This document shows, piece after piece, positions 50,964 to 58,742 of a stretch of DNA of 64,000 nt. The stretch is from Kribbella kalugense. GTDB taxonomy: Bacteria; Actinomycetota; Actinomycetes; Propionibacteriales; Kribbellaceae. The first letter of the stretch is position 1. Each line of letters begins with the position of its first letter. The notes beneath the pieces are model-generated. The model was not told where the DNA came from, ran no database searches, and saw only the letters and a list, made by a program, of their open reading frames with translations. The stretch is from positions 605,763 through 669,762 of the forward strand of contig NZ_SODF01000003.1 in the NCBI RefSeq assembly GCF_004365875.1. Direction: 5' to 3'. Both the position numbers and the translations under genes were made by a program.

Positions 50964-51386
50964 ATGAGTTGGGCTGTGTACGCGGTGCGAGGACCGGGAG
51001 GCGTACGGCGCCTCGACGACATGCCGATCGACTACGAACCGCCATCGGTCGGTACTGCGACCGACGTGGTGGCCACGGTCCGCGAGGTGGTGCCGGATGT
51101 CGACACGAGCAAGCCGTCCTGGCTGGCGCTGCGAAGTCCGGAGTACGACGTCGAGATGACCATCGGCAAGGGCGTCGAGGTCCGCGACATCACCTTCTAC
51201 CTGAACGACGGCCCGCGGTCGATCCCGATCGTGATGGAGATCAGCCGGCGGCTCGGCGTCACGCCGTACGACACCGAGTCGGGCAACTTCCTCACCGAGG
51301 AGTCCCGCCCGCCGGTCCCACCGCCGATGGAACCCGACGAGATCAAGATGAACAAACCCAAGTGGTGGAAGTTCGGCCGGAAGTAG
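50964..51386 (+). CDS. Hypothetical protein, 140 residues
   Basis: I do not recognise this gene. It begins MSWAVYAVRGPGGVRRLDDM, contains SWLALRSPEYDVEMTIG followed by EVRDITFYLNDGPRS, and ends with a Pro-rich stretch and a basic, tryptophan-containing tail (KPKWWKFGRK). No signal peptide or membrane helix is visible. The mixed alpha/beta pattern suggests a small globular cytoplasmic protein. ATG 50964 has GGGGG upstream. It diverges from the metallopeptidase operon, with 237 bp between them that contain no obvious gene. The translation bias (third-position G/C) supports real coding. Confidence 0.65.
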   Translation: MSWAVYAVRGPGGVRRLDDMPIDYEPPSVGTATDVVATVREVVPDVDTSKPSWLALRSPEYDVEMTIGKGVEVRDITFYLNDGPRSIPIVMEISRRLGVTPYDTESGNFLTEESRPPVPPPMEPDEIKMNKPKWWKFGRK

Positions 51387-51603
51387 TCCCTGCTAGCTGC
51401 TGACCGGGGCGCGACGCGCCAGGTGCTCATGGCAACCGACGAACAGTTCGCTACTCGATCGGTGGGGGTGCGTGCGCCGGCAATGTGGTTCCTGCCGATA
51501 TCGCGATCGAGTCGCGAGAGGTCACGCCCGCTTACACGATCTGCAGCTCCGCATCGATGTGAGGTTTCCCCTTGTGGATAAGGGGTTCTCGGCTCTCTCG
51601 GAT

Positions 51604-51632
51604 TTGCGTCAGGCTCGGCGAGTGCGTAGATT
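51604..51632 (+). promoter_or_regulatory. Promoter of the DUF222/HNH gene
   Basis: TTGCGT at 51604-51609 and TAGATT at 51627-51632 are spaced by 17 bp. The start would fall at about 51639-51640, the first base of the ATG, giving a leaderless message; no ribosome-binding site is present, which agrees. The remaining sequence back to 51387 shows only an isolated DnaA-box match (51573-51581) inside a short GGGG/CCCC hairpin. Confidence 0.6.
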
Positions 51633-51647
51633 AGAACACATGTTCGA
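51632..51647. promoter_or_regulatory. LexA-type SOS box over the start codon
   Basis: TAGAACACATGTTCGA matches the mycobacterial/actinobacterial SOS box TCGAAC-N4-GTTCGA at all positions except one flank base. The GAAC and GTTC halves (51634-51637 and 51642-51645) bracket the ATG at 51640, and the site touches the -10 box. LexA bound here would block a leaderless transcript. SOS boxes before 13E12-family genes are known from Mycobacterium tuberculosis. Confidence 0.75.
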
Positions 51648-53364
51648 GGAAGATCTGGATGCGTTGCCGACGGTCGACCTGCTGGAGTCGGCCGCCGAAC
51701 TCCGCGCCCTGTCGCACCGCGCCGAGGCCCGGCTCCTCCAACACGCCCTCGCCTACGCCGACCGCTATCACCCCTCCGCCCACCCCGCCCGCCGCCCAGG
51801 TCGTCGTTCGTGCGACGGCCGTGAACGGGCAGTCGTACTCGGTGGCGACGGCTGTCCGGAGATCCTCGAGTTCGCGATCGCCGAGTTCGGGGTGATGCTG
51901 GGCATCTCGCCGTGGGTGGCGGCCGATTATCTGGGTCAGGCGCTGGCTTTGCGGCACCGGTTCCCGTTGATGTGGGCGCGGGTCATGTCGGGTGAGGCGA
52001 CCCCGTGGAAGGCGTGCCGGATCGTCGCGGACTGCAGGAAGCTGTGCGAGGTGGCGGCCGCCCGGGTCGACAAGCGGGTCGCGGGGCTGGTGGATTCGAT
52101 CACCCCGGCCCGGTTGGAGAAGATCATCAAGGCCGCGCGGATGCACGTCGACCCCGACCAGGCCCGGGCCGAGGCCGCCGAGAAGGCCCGCGAACGCGGC
52201 GTGTTCGTCGGCCAGTCGAACGAACACGGCACCAAAACCATGTTCATCAAGGCCGCTGCGGGTGCGGTCGCCCGCCACGACGCGACGCTGTCGGCGATCG
52301 CGGACGCGTTGAAGGTCTTCGGCGACACCCGTCGGGTTCAGACCCGCCGCGCGGAGGCGGTCGGGATCATCGCCGATGCCCGTTTCACCGAAGAACTCCT
52401 CGCCCAGGCCCGCGCCCACCGCTCCACCACCCCGGATCCCGACAGCACCGACAATCCTGACCCGAGTACGCCGGACCCGACCGCCCCGGACATCGCCGCC
52501 CCGGACCCTGGTGCACGCTCGGCTGGGTCTTGCGTTGATGACGACCTGCTCCACGACCCGGCGACCGGGTGGGACGAGCCGGCCTGGGACGACCAGGCCG
52601 ATGTCCCCGACGCACTCGACACACCCAGCAGCCCGGTCGAACCCTTCGACCTACGCGATCCCCACCTGCACACCGACCCCGACGACAGCGACCCCCTGGA
52701 CGCCACCGCCGAACGGGCACTGCACGCGCGGCTGGCCCAGATCAAACACGACGCCTACACCAACCAACCCCACCCCCACACCACCGGCAACGGCACCGGA
52801 GCCAACGGCGCCGACGGCTCGGGTACCAACAGTGGCAGTGTCAGCGGTGGTGGTGATGTGCAGGTGCGGCCGGGGCAGACCGAGATCTATGTACACCTCA
52901 CCGATCTCACCCTCGCCACCGGCACCGGAGTGCTGCGGGCCGAGACCCTCGGACCGATGCTCGCCGAACAACTCGCCGAGTTGGTCGGGTACGGGCCCTA
53001 CACCGTCAAACCAGTGATTGATCTGAACGATGCGGTGAGTGTGGACGCCTACGAGATCCCCGACCGGATCCGCGAACGCGTCAAACTCACCCACCCCGTC
53101 GAAGTCTTCCCCTACGGCACCCAAGAAACCCGCCGCTCCATGGACCTGGACCACCTGCGCCCCTACGACCCACTCGGCCCACCGGGTCAGACCTCGACCA
53201 CGAACCTCGCGCCGTTGGGACGCTACCCCCACCGGGTGAAGACCCACGCCCACGGCTGGAACGTGCACCGCGTCGACTACAAGACCCTCGAATGGAGCAC
53301 ACCCCACGGCTTCCGCTTCCACGTCGGCCCTCACGGCACCCACCGGATCAGGCGGGACGAGTAG
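51640..53364 (+). CDS. DUF222 domain HNH endonuclease-type protein (13E12 family)
   Basis: 574 residues. The N-terminal DUF222 part covers LLESAAELRALSHRAEARLL through ISPWVAADYLGQALALRHRF to AVARHDATLSAIADAL and RVQTRRAEAVGIIAD. A long acidic Pro/Asp/Thr-rich linker follows (around residues 255-400). The C-terminal HNH region has RSMDLDHLRPYDPLGPPG, TTNLAPLGRYPHRVKTHAHGW, with the two histidines and asparagine in the expected order. This is the REP13E12/DUF222 family common in actinobacteria in many copies; it may be a nuclease of selfish or DNA-damage-linked elements. An SOS box overlaps its start. The 3' end overlaps the convergent sortase gene by 17 bp. Confidence 0.9.
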   Translation: MFEEDLDALPTVDLLESAAELRALSHRAEARLLQHALAYADRYHPSAHPARRPGRRSCDGRERAVVLGGDGCPEILEFAIAEFGVMLGISPWVAADYLGQALALRHRFPLMWARVMSGEATPWKACRIVADCRKLCEVAAARVDKRVAGLVDSITPARLEKIIKAARMHVDPDQARAEAAEKARERGVFVGQSNEHGTKTMFIKAAAGAVARHDATLSAIADALKVFGDTRRVQTRRAEAVGIIADARFTEELLAQARAHRSTTPDPDSTDNPDPSTPDPTAPDIAAPDPGARSAGSCVDDDLLHDPATGWDEPAWDDQADVPDALDTPSSPVEPFDLRDPHLHTDPDDSDPLDATAERALHARLAQIKHDAYTNQPHPHTTGNGTGANGADGSGTNSGSVSGGGDVQVRPGQTEIYVHLTDLTLATGTGVLRAETLGPMLAEQLAELVGYGPYTVKPVIDLNDAVSVDAYEIPDRIRERVKLTHPVEVFPYGTQETRRSMDLDHLRPYDPLGPPGQTSTTNLAPLGRYPHRVKTHAHGWNVHRVDYKTLEWSTPHGFRFHVGPHGTHRIRRDE

Positions 53365-54076
53365 CGACCAGGGTGCCGATCTTGTTGATGCGGTGTTCGG
53401 GGTTGCCCAGTTCGTCGTGCCAGTAGTTGCCGGCGGCGTGGTCTTCCAGAGTGGCGCACGTGGAGATCGAGATCATCGCGCGGGTCGGTCGGACGCCCGG
53501 TTGTCCGGGTACGGCGGCGTTCTGCTGGGCCTTCTCGGCGGGTTTCCGGAAGGAGATCGTCATCGTCCGGCTGACCACGTAGTCGTACACGGTCCCGCCC
53601 GCGGTGATCAGGATGTGGTCGCCGTTCCGCAACTCCGGCACGCGTTCCAACGGGCGTCCGTGGCTGACGCGATGCCCCGTGATGATGAAGTTCCCGATCT
53701 CACCCGGGCCGACCCCGCCGGCCTTCCCGCGCGGACTCGCGGCCACCCCTCGGTCCTGGATCTTGGTCCCCGGCCGATCGTCTGCCGTGCCCGTATACGC
53801 GACCACCCGCAACCCGCGGACACCGATCGCCGGGATCGACATGGTCACCGGGCCGGCGGCGGTCGGCCGCGGCACCAGGGTGGGCGGGGGCGTGGACGGC
53901 CTGAGCGTCCGCGTCGGATCGGTCGGGGCCGACGTCGGGTCAGTTGGGGTCGAGGTCGGGTCGGCAGAGGGCCGGGGCGTGGACACGGGTGATGCCGGGT
54001 CCGGGCTGGTCGGCGCCGCGTCGGTGCAGCCGGCCAACACCGCCAGCATCATGATCGCCCCGACCAGCCTCACCAT
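53348..54076 (-). CDS. Class E/F-type sortase, lipoprotein-like
   Basis: 242 residues. The N-terminus has a hydrophobic run ending in the lipobox LAVLAGC (Cys17), then a 60-residue Pro/Thr/Ser linker with PTDPTSAPTDP repeats. The sortase domain shows SIPAIGVRGLRVVAYTG, FIITGHRVSHG (catalytic histidine), a strand MISISTCATLEDHAAG (catalytic cysteine) and HRINKIGTLVA (arginine). Linkage through a lipid rather than a transmembrane helix is unusual for a sortase if the lipobox is real. No LPxTG- or LAxTG-type substrate is encoded nearby. ATG 54076 lies 37 bp after the MOSC stop. Confidence 0.88.
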   Translation of the reverse strand: MVRLVGAIMMLAVLAGCTDAAPTSPDPASPVSTPRPSADPTSTPTDPTSAPTDPTRTLRPSTPPPTLVPRPTAAGPVTMSIPAIGVRGLRVVAYTGTADDRPGTKIQDRGVAASPRGKAGGVGPGEIGNFIITGHRVSHGRPLERVPELRNGDHILITAGGTVYDYVVSRTMTISFRKPAEKAQQNAAVPGQPGVRPTRAMISISTCATLEDHAAGNYWHDELGNPEHRINKIGTLVATRPA

Positions 54077-54113
54077 CCGACGGTACGCCGGTCGGCCGAA
54101 AGCCGTCCGAAAC

Positions 54114-54656
54114 TCAGTCCAGCAAGGTGAGCTCGGCCGGCCCGAGCCGCAGTACGCCGGATGTGAGCGGCGTCGCCCGGATCCCGCCGTGCCCGCGGAG
54201 CGCCCGCATCGCACCGGGCGCGAGGACCGCATCCATCCAGGCGCACGGGTTGGCCGGCCGATTGGCCTGGAACACAACCGACCCGGCTCCGGAGTCCACC
54301 GCGAATCGACGCCCACCAACACGAGTTCCGTCCGCCGCCCGATGCGCCGCCAACTCGTCGATCGGGTATCCACGGAGGGCGATGTTGCGGCGGGCGAGGT
54401 GAGGGTCGAGGGGTTCGGGAAGGTCGAGAACGCGGACCACCTCGTCGAGGGAGGCGGCGTCGATCAGGGTGACGGCGGCGTTCTTGTGGATCTTCTGGGC
54501 GTAGTAGCGGTCCCCGACGATGCCCAGTTCGGCGCGGAGTTCGATCTCGGTCCGGGCGACCGGTTCCGGATCGGGGCGCGGGCCGTCTTGTGGGCGACCC
54601 TCGAAGGCGTGCCGGCGGGAAACGACGAGCGCGACGATCTCGATCGGGATGCCCAT
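54114..54656 (-). CDS. MOSC domain-containing protein
   Basis: 180 residues. MOSC features are GIVGDRYYAQKIHKN, VTLIDAASLDEVV, ARRNIALRGYPIDEL and FQANRPANPCAWMDAV with the conserved cysteine that can carry persulfide sulfur for the molybdenum cofactor. It begins MGIPIEIVALVVSRRHAFEG. Such stand-alone proteins take part in N-hydroxylated compound reduction or sulfur transfer. It starts 4 bp after the aminoglycoside-phosphotransferase-like gene on the same strand, so the pair is probably cotranscribed with the sulfatase. Confidence 0.85.
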   Translation of the reverse strand: MGIPIEIVALVVSRRHAFEGRPQDGPRPDPEPVARTEIELRAELGIVGDRYYAQKIHKNAAVTLIDAASLDEVVRVLDLPEPLDPHLARRNIALRGYPIDELAAHRAADGTRVGGRRFAVDSGAGSVVFQANRPANPCAWMDAVLAPGAMRALRGHGGIRATPLTSGVLRLGPAELTLLD

Positions 54657-54660
54657 CGGA

Positions 54661-55401
54661 TCAGCCCCAGGTCAGCGGATCGAGGAGCCGGAAGAAGTGC
54701 AGGCGCCGACGATCCGGCTCAGGTACGCCGTAAGCCTCGAGGAACGGGGTCGAGTCGGCGGACCACTCGTCGTGGAATTGAATAGTGGTCAGGGCGAGGT
54801 CGGAGTAACGGTCCGCGATCCCGAGGCGGCCGAGGTCGATCAGGCCGGTGACCTCAAGGGTCTCCGGATCAAAGAAGATGTTCGGTAGGCAGGCGTCGCC
54901 GTGGCAGACGACGGGGTCGAGGACGCTTTCGATATAGGGGCGCTCGGCAATTACTTGGTCGAGTAGCTCTGATGGCTTCAGCAGGCGCCACTCGTCGGTA
55001 AGGAAGTCGGGGTTCACCGCATCCCGGCGTACGACGTCTGTCGCGGTCGCGATCACGTCCGCCAACGGGCGTTCGAACGGGCAATCGGTCAACGAATGCA
55101 GATCCCGCAGCACCGCACCGAAGCTCCGCATCGCGCGGTCGTACGCCGCCGGCGGAAGCGTGTCGCCAGCGACGCCCGGCACCGCAGACGTCATCAAACA
55201 AGCGCCATCCGCCGACTCCAACCAGTCGACGACCGATGCCCCAGGCAACCCAGTCCCCGCGAGCCACTCGACCCGGTCCCGCTCGGCAACGAGCTCCGCG
55301 ACACCAGACGGCCCGCAACACTTGGCGAACACGCCACCCCGCCGGTAGACCGACGTATCGGACTCGCCGATCTCTACCGGCGCCCAGTCGTCAGACAGCA
55401 A
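54661..55401 (-). CDS. Aminoglycoside phosphotransferase family protein (APH(3')/(3'')-like)
   Basis: 246 residues, short for APH. The nucleotide/catalytic loop is VVCHGDACLPNIFFD (HGDxxxxN) and the metal strand GLIDLGRLGIADRYSDLAL, which closely resembles known APH(3')/APH(3'') enzymes. The N-terminal lobe VYRRGGVFAKCCGPSG holds the ATP-binding lysine. The start is a TTG at 55401 overlapping the sulfatase stop by 11 bp, so it is translated by coupling. It may phosphorylate an aminoglycoside or an unrelated small molecule; the family includes many non-resistance kinases and no resistance can be concluded from sequence. Confidence 0.82.
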   Translation of the reverse strand: MLSDDWAPVEIGESDTSVYRRGGVFAKCCGPSGVAELVAERDRVEWLAGTGLPGASVVDWLESADGACLMTSAVPGVAGDTLPPAAYDRAMRSFGAVLRDLHSLTDCPFERPLADVIATATDVVRRDAVNPDFLTDEWRLLKPSELLDQVIAERPYIESVLDPVVCHGDACLPNIFFDPETLEVTGLIDLGRLGIADRYSDLALTTIQFHDEWSADSTPFLEAYGVPEPDRRRLHFFRLLDPLTWG

Positions 55402-56854
55402 GTCTCTCCCTTGTATGCCCGAGGATCGTCGTCACCGGCCGCCCGGTCACCAAGTTGCCGTCAGCAACGAAGCCTTCCTCGCGGCCGGTCAGGTCCTGGA
55501 TCAGTCGCTCCCGCCACAGTGCACGCAACTCGGGGCGGGAGGCAACCAGATTCCGCAGCTCCCCCGGATCCTCGACGAGGTCGAACAGCTGCTCCACACC
55601 GCGCTCCGAACCCCACACGTACTTCGTCTTGCCGTCCGTCACCCACTGGATCGACTGCCCGAAGTGCACGTGTTCCCCGTGCAACCACTCGCGCACCGGC
55701 ACGGACGATCCCCGCAGGAACGGAGCCAGCGAGCACCCATCCACCGACGGCGGAATCGGTACGCCGGCCAGGTCCAGCAAAGTCGGCATGAGGTCGCGCA
55801 GCTCGACGACCTGATCAACCACCCGACCACGGCTAGCGTCTGGAGCCGAAGCACGATCCGCAACGATGAACGGCACCCGAGCCGACCCCTCGTACGGCAC
55901 CGACTTCCGGAACATCCGATGGTCGCCCATCATCTCGCCGTGGTCGGAGGTGAACGCGATGATCGTGTCGTCGTACACCCCGAAGTCGACCAGCGCCTCC
56001 CGGATCCGGTTGAGCTGCAAATCGATCTGCGCCATCAGCCCGTAGTACCCGGCCCGCGCCCGGTGGACGACGCGATCCGGCAGGTCCCCGATCGACGCCT
56101 GGTAGTCCCCGTCCCGCCGGAACTCGTCCCAGTCGCTCTCCCAGTCGCCCAGCTCGCGTTCGTACGGCGGCAACGCGTCGTACCGATCGAAGGCCCAGGC
56201 CGGCGGGTCGTACGGCGGATGCGGCCGATGAAACGACAAGTACAAGAAGAACGGTCGCGTCGGATCGCGCCGATACAACCAGTCGATCGTCTGGGTGCCG
56301 ATCCAATGAGTCGGATGCAACGACTCCGCCTTGTCCCACGGCCGCGCGACCACCGAGTTGCAGTTCACGCCATGATCGAAGTACTCCGCATCCGGCGAAA
56401 CCCCCGGCTGCCGCCGCAACCACGGCACGTAGTCGTCGAAGAACCCGAACTGCTGCCGATGCGCCCGTCGCGAGTGATGCAGGAACCCGTCATGCAGTAC
56501 GACGTCGTCGAACCCGAGCCGCGCCCGCTCCGGCCAGACGTGCATCTTCCCGATCGCCTGCGTGTGATACCCCGCCCGCCGGAACTCACCCTGAATCGTC
56601 ACCGGATGCGCCACGTCGAAAGGCACGCCGTCGGTGTACCCGACCCGCCCGTGCCGCTCCTGGGACTGCCCGGTGAACAACGCGACCCGCGCCGGGACAC
56701 ATGTCGGCGTCGCGGAATACCCGCTACTGAACCGCACCCCCGACCGCGCCAGCTCGTCGATGTGCGGAGTCTCGACATACGGATGACCGGCGCACGACAA
56801 CGCGTCGCCCCGCCACTCGTCGACACAGATCAGTACGACGTTCGGCTGCCTCAT
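55391..56854 (-). CDS. Sulfatase (formylglycine type)
   Basis: 487 residues. The FGly motif is TCVPAR with Cys52, expected to be oxidised by a formylglycine-generating enzyme encoded elsewhere; metal ligands lie in VLICVDEWRGDAL and FTSDHGEMMGDHR, where the late Asp-His and Lys/His positions are intact (IGKMHVW in the middle). No signal peptide is present, so it is cytoplasmic, acting on an imported sulfated saccharide or ester. ATG 56854 overlaps the LacI stop (ATGA) and is preferred to an earlier in-frame codon. It lies in a unit with LacI regulator and sugar importer. Confidence 0.93.
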   Translation of the reverse strand: MRQPNVVLICVDEWRGDALSCAGHPYVETPHIDELARSGVRFSSGYSATPTCVPARVALFTGQSQERHGRVGYTDGVPFDVAHPVTIQGEFRRAGYHTQAIGKMHVWPERARLGFDDVVLHDGFLHHSRRAHRQQFGFFDDYVPWLRRQPGVSPDAEYFDHGVNCNSVVARPWDKAESLHPTHWIGTQTIDWLYRRDPTRPFFLYLSFHRPHPPYDPPAWAFDRYDALPPYERELGDWESDWDEFRRDGDYQASIGDLPDRVVHRARAGYYGLMAQIDLQLNRIREALVDFGVYDDTIIAFTSDHGEMMGDHRMFRKSVPYEGSARVPFIVADRASAPDASRGRVVDQVVELRDLMPTLLDLAGVPIPPSVDGCSLAPFLRGSSVPVREWLHGEHVHFGQSIQWVTDGKTKYVWGSERGVEQLFDLVEDPGELRNLVASRPELRALWRERLIQDLTGREEGFVADGNLVTGRPVTTILGHTRERLAV

Positions 56855-57849
56855 ACCGTCGACGACTCGCGCACGATCAGCTGCCATGGGAAGTCGAACA
56901 CCTCACCTGGTGCACCCTCTCGATCGGTCAACCTGCTCACGATGATCCGCGCGAGCGAGTCGTTGAACTCGACCGGTCCGACCGTCGACAGCGACGGGTC
57001 GAGGTGCTCGCCCTCCGGAGTGTTTCCGACCCCGACAATGGCGAGCTCTCGCGGTACGTCGATCCGCAGCCGATGCGCTGCCCGTACGGCGGCGATCGCG
57101 GCGAAGTCCGTCGTACAGTAGATCGCCGTCGGCCGGTCCGGCTTGCTGAGCAGCGCCATCGCGGCCCGGTACGCGCCCTCCGGATGCTGCTCGAAGATCT
57201 CGATGTCGTCCTGCCGGATTTGCTGGCCGGCCGCGTGGAGCGTGTTCACGTAGGCGTCGAAGCGGGCGAACCCGGTCGTGCGCGAGGTGAGCGCGCCGAC
57301 CCGGTCGTGATGCTCGAGCAGGTGCTCCACGGCGAGGTGGCAGCGCGGCTCGGCCCCCGACCGGATCACGTCGAAGCCCTCCGGTTCGAGCGTCTCGCTG
57401 AACGCGACGATCTGCACGCCCTGCGCCGCGAACGCCTCCAGCTCGGCGACCTGCAACGCATCCGGCTTGACGCTGTCGATAAAGATCACGTCAGGGGTCC
57501 GGTTCGACAGCACGGTCCGCCAGTCACCGTCCGCCACGATCAGCGCGGTCTTGCCGAGCGGGGTCACCGCCGTACTGACCGTCGCCGCGACTGCCTGCGA
57601 CCACGGGTCCGCGAGCACGCTGAGCGAGAGCAGGACCAAGTCCGACTTCCCGGTCCGGATCGCGCGGGCCGCGTCGTTGCGCCGGTAGCCCAACCGCGAC
57701 GCCGCGTCACGGACGCGGGTCGCGGTCGAGTCCTTGATCGTGTGGCTGCGATGGCGCCCGGACAGCACGTAGGACACGGTCGCGACCGAGACACCAGCCT
57801 CCTTCGCCACCATGCGCAGCGTCGGCCGATCGGCCGCAGGTGAGGACAT
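56851..57849 (-). CDS. LacI family transcriptional regulator
   Basis: 332 residues. The helix-turn-helix/hinge is TLRMVAKEAGVSVATVSYVL followed by RVRDAASRLGYRRNDAARAI; the effector domain is a periplasmic-binding-protein fold (LVLLSLSVLADPWSQAV, AIYCTTDFAAIAAVRAAHRL, ELAIVGVGNTPEGEHLDPSLS). It is in the same direction as the ABC genes, 17 bp after the second permease, and overlaps the sulfatase start. A palindrome with central ACGTT before the solute-binding gene is its probable operator. The inducer is probably the imported saccharide. Confidence 0.93.
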   Translation of the reverse strand: MSSPAADRPTLRMVAKEAGVSVATVSYVLSGRHRSHTIKDSTATRVRDAASRLGYRRNDAARAIRTGKSDLVLLSLSVLADPWSQAVAATVSTAVTPLGKTALIVADGDWRTVLSNRTPDVIFIDSVKPDALQVAELEAFAAQGVQIVAFSETLEPEGFDVIRSGAEPRCHLAVEHLLEHHDRVGALTSRTTGFARFDAYVNTLHAAGQQIRQDDIEIFEQHPEGAYRAAMALLSKPDRPTAIYCTTDFAAIAAVRAAHRLRIDVPRELAIVGVGNTPEGEHLDPSLSTVGPVEFNDSLARIIVSRLTDREGAPGEVFDFPWQLIVRESSTV

Positions 57850-57866
57850 GCACCAATTCTCGCAGA

Positions 57867-58742
57867 TCAGCCTTTAACAGCGCCGGTGATAACGCCCTTG
57901 GTGAAGTGGCGTTGCAGGAACGGGTACACCATTGCGATCGGAACCAGCGCGACAACGACCACGGCCATCTGAAGCGACTGCGGTTGCGGTGGCGGATGTA
58001 CGCCGAGCTGGTCCGCCGACAGCGACTTGCCCTGCAGTACGTAGGTCCGCAGGATCACCTGGACCGGCCATTTCGACGTGTCGTTCAGGTACAGCAGCGC
58101 GTTGAAGAACGCGTTCCAGAACCCGACCGCGTAGAACAACCCGACGACCGCGACCACGGCCTTCGACAGCGGCAGCACGATCCGCCGGAGGATGACGAAG
58201 TCACTCGCGCCGTCGATCCGGGCGCTCTCCAGCAACTCGCCCGGCACGTTCATGAAGAAGGTGCGCAGGACAACGAAGTTGAAGGCGCCCAACGCCCCCG
58301 GCAGGATCAGCGACCACAGGCTGTCCAGCAGCCCCAACTGCTTCACCACCAGGAACATCGGGATGATCCCGGGCGCGAACAGCAACGTGAACAGCACCAT
58401 CAGCAACACCGGCCGGCCGAACAGCACCGGTCTCGACGTGGCGTAGGCCAGCGCGATCGTGACGGCCAGCGCGATCGCCGTACCGACGACCGTCACGAAG
58501 ACGCTGACCAGGATCGCCCGTCCCATCAGGCCACCGCTGAACAACGTTTGGTACGCCTTGAACGTCGGGTGCGACGGCCAGAGCACATACCCGCCGGCGT
58601 CGATGATGTCGCGGTCGCTGGCCAGCGAGGTCGAGATCACGACGAGGATCGGTACGACGATCACGAGCGCGAAGCCGCCGAGCACCAAAGCCTTGATCGC
58701 TTGATACCCAGGAGAAGGACGTTCTTTCCAGATCGGTCTCAT
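57867..58742 (-). CDS. Carbohydrate ABC transporter permease (LplC/YtcP type)
   Basis: 291 residues with six helices (ALVLGGFALVIVVPILVVIS, VSVFVTVVGTAIALAVTIAL, VLLMVLFTLLFAPGIIPMFL and others) and the EAA loop ESARIDGASDFVILRRIVLP that contacts the ATPase. It is the MalG-side subunit. The ATG overlaps the stop of the other permease (ATGA). No ATPase gene is present in the window, so a shared MsiK-type ATPase is expected to power it, as in other actinobacterial CUT1 importers. The C-terminus HFTKGVITGAVKG is typical for this subunit. Confidence 0.92.
   Translation of the reverse strand: MRPIWKERPSPGYQAIKALVLGGFALVIVVPILVVISTSLASDRDIIDAGGYVLWPSHPTFKAYQTLFSGGLMGRAILVSVFVTVVGTAIALAVTIALAYATSRPVLFGRPVLLMVLFTLLFAPGIIPMFLVVKQLGLLDSLWSLILPGALGAFNFVVLRTFFMNVPGELLESARIDGASDFVILRRIVLPLSKAVVAVVGLFYAVGFWNAFFNALLYLNDTSKWPVQVILRTYVLQGKSLSADQLGVHPPPQPQSLQMAVVVVALVPIAMVYPFLQRHFTKGVITGAVKG

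Noticed and set aside
51573..51581. Replication origin suggested by a DnaA box
   Set aside because: Only a single box, no AT-rich unwinding region, and no dnaA, dnaN or parAB genes in the window.
51640..53364. Intein or group-type mobile element because of the HNH domain
   Set aside because: There is no splicing motif or host protein split; the DUF222-HNH layout is the known stand-alone 13E12 family.
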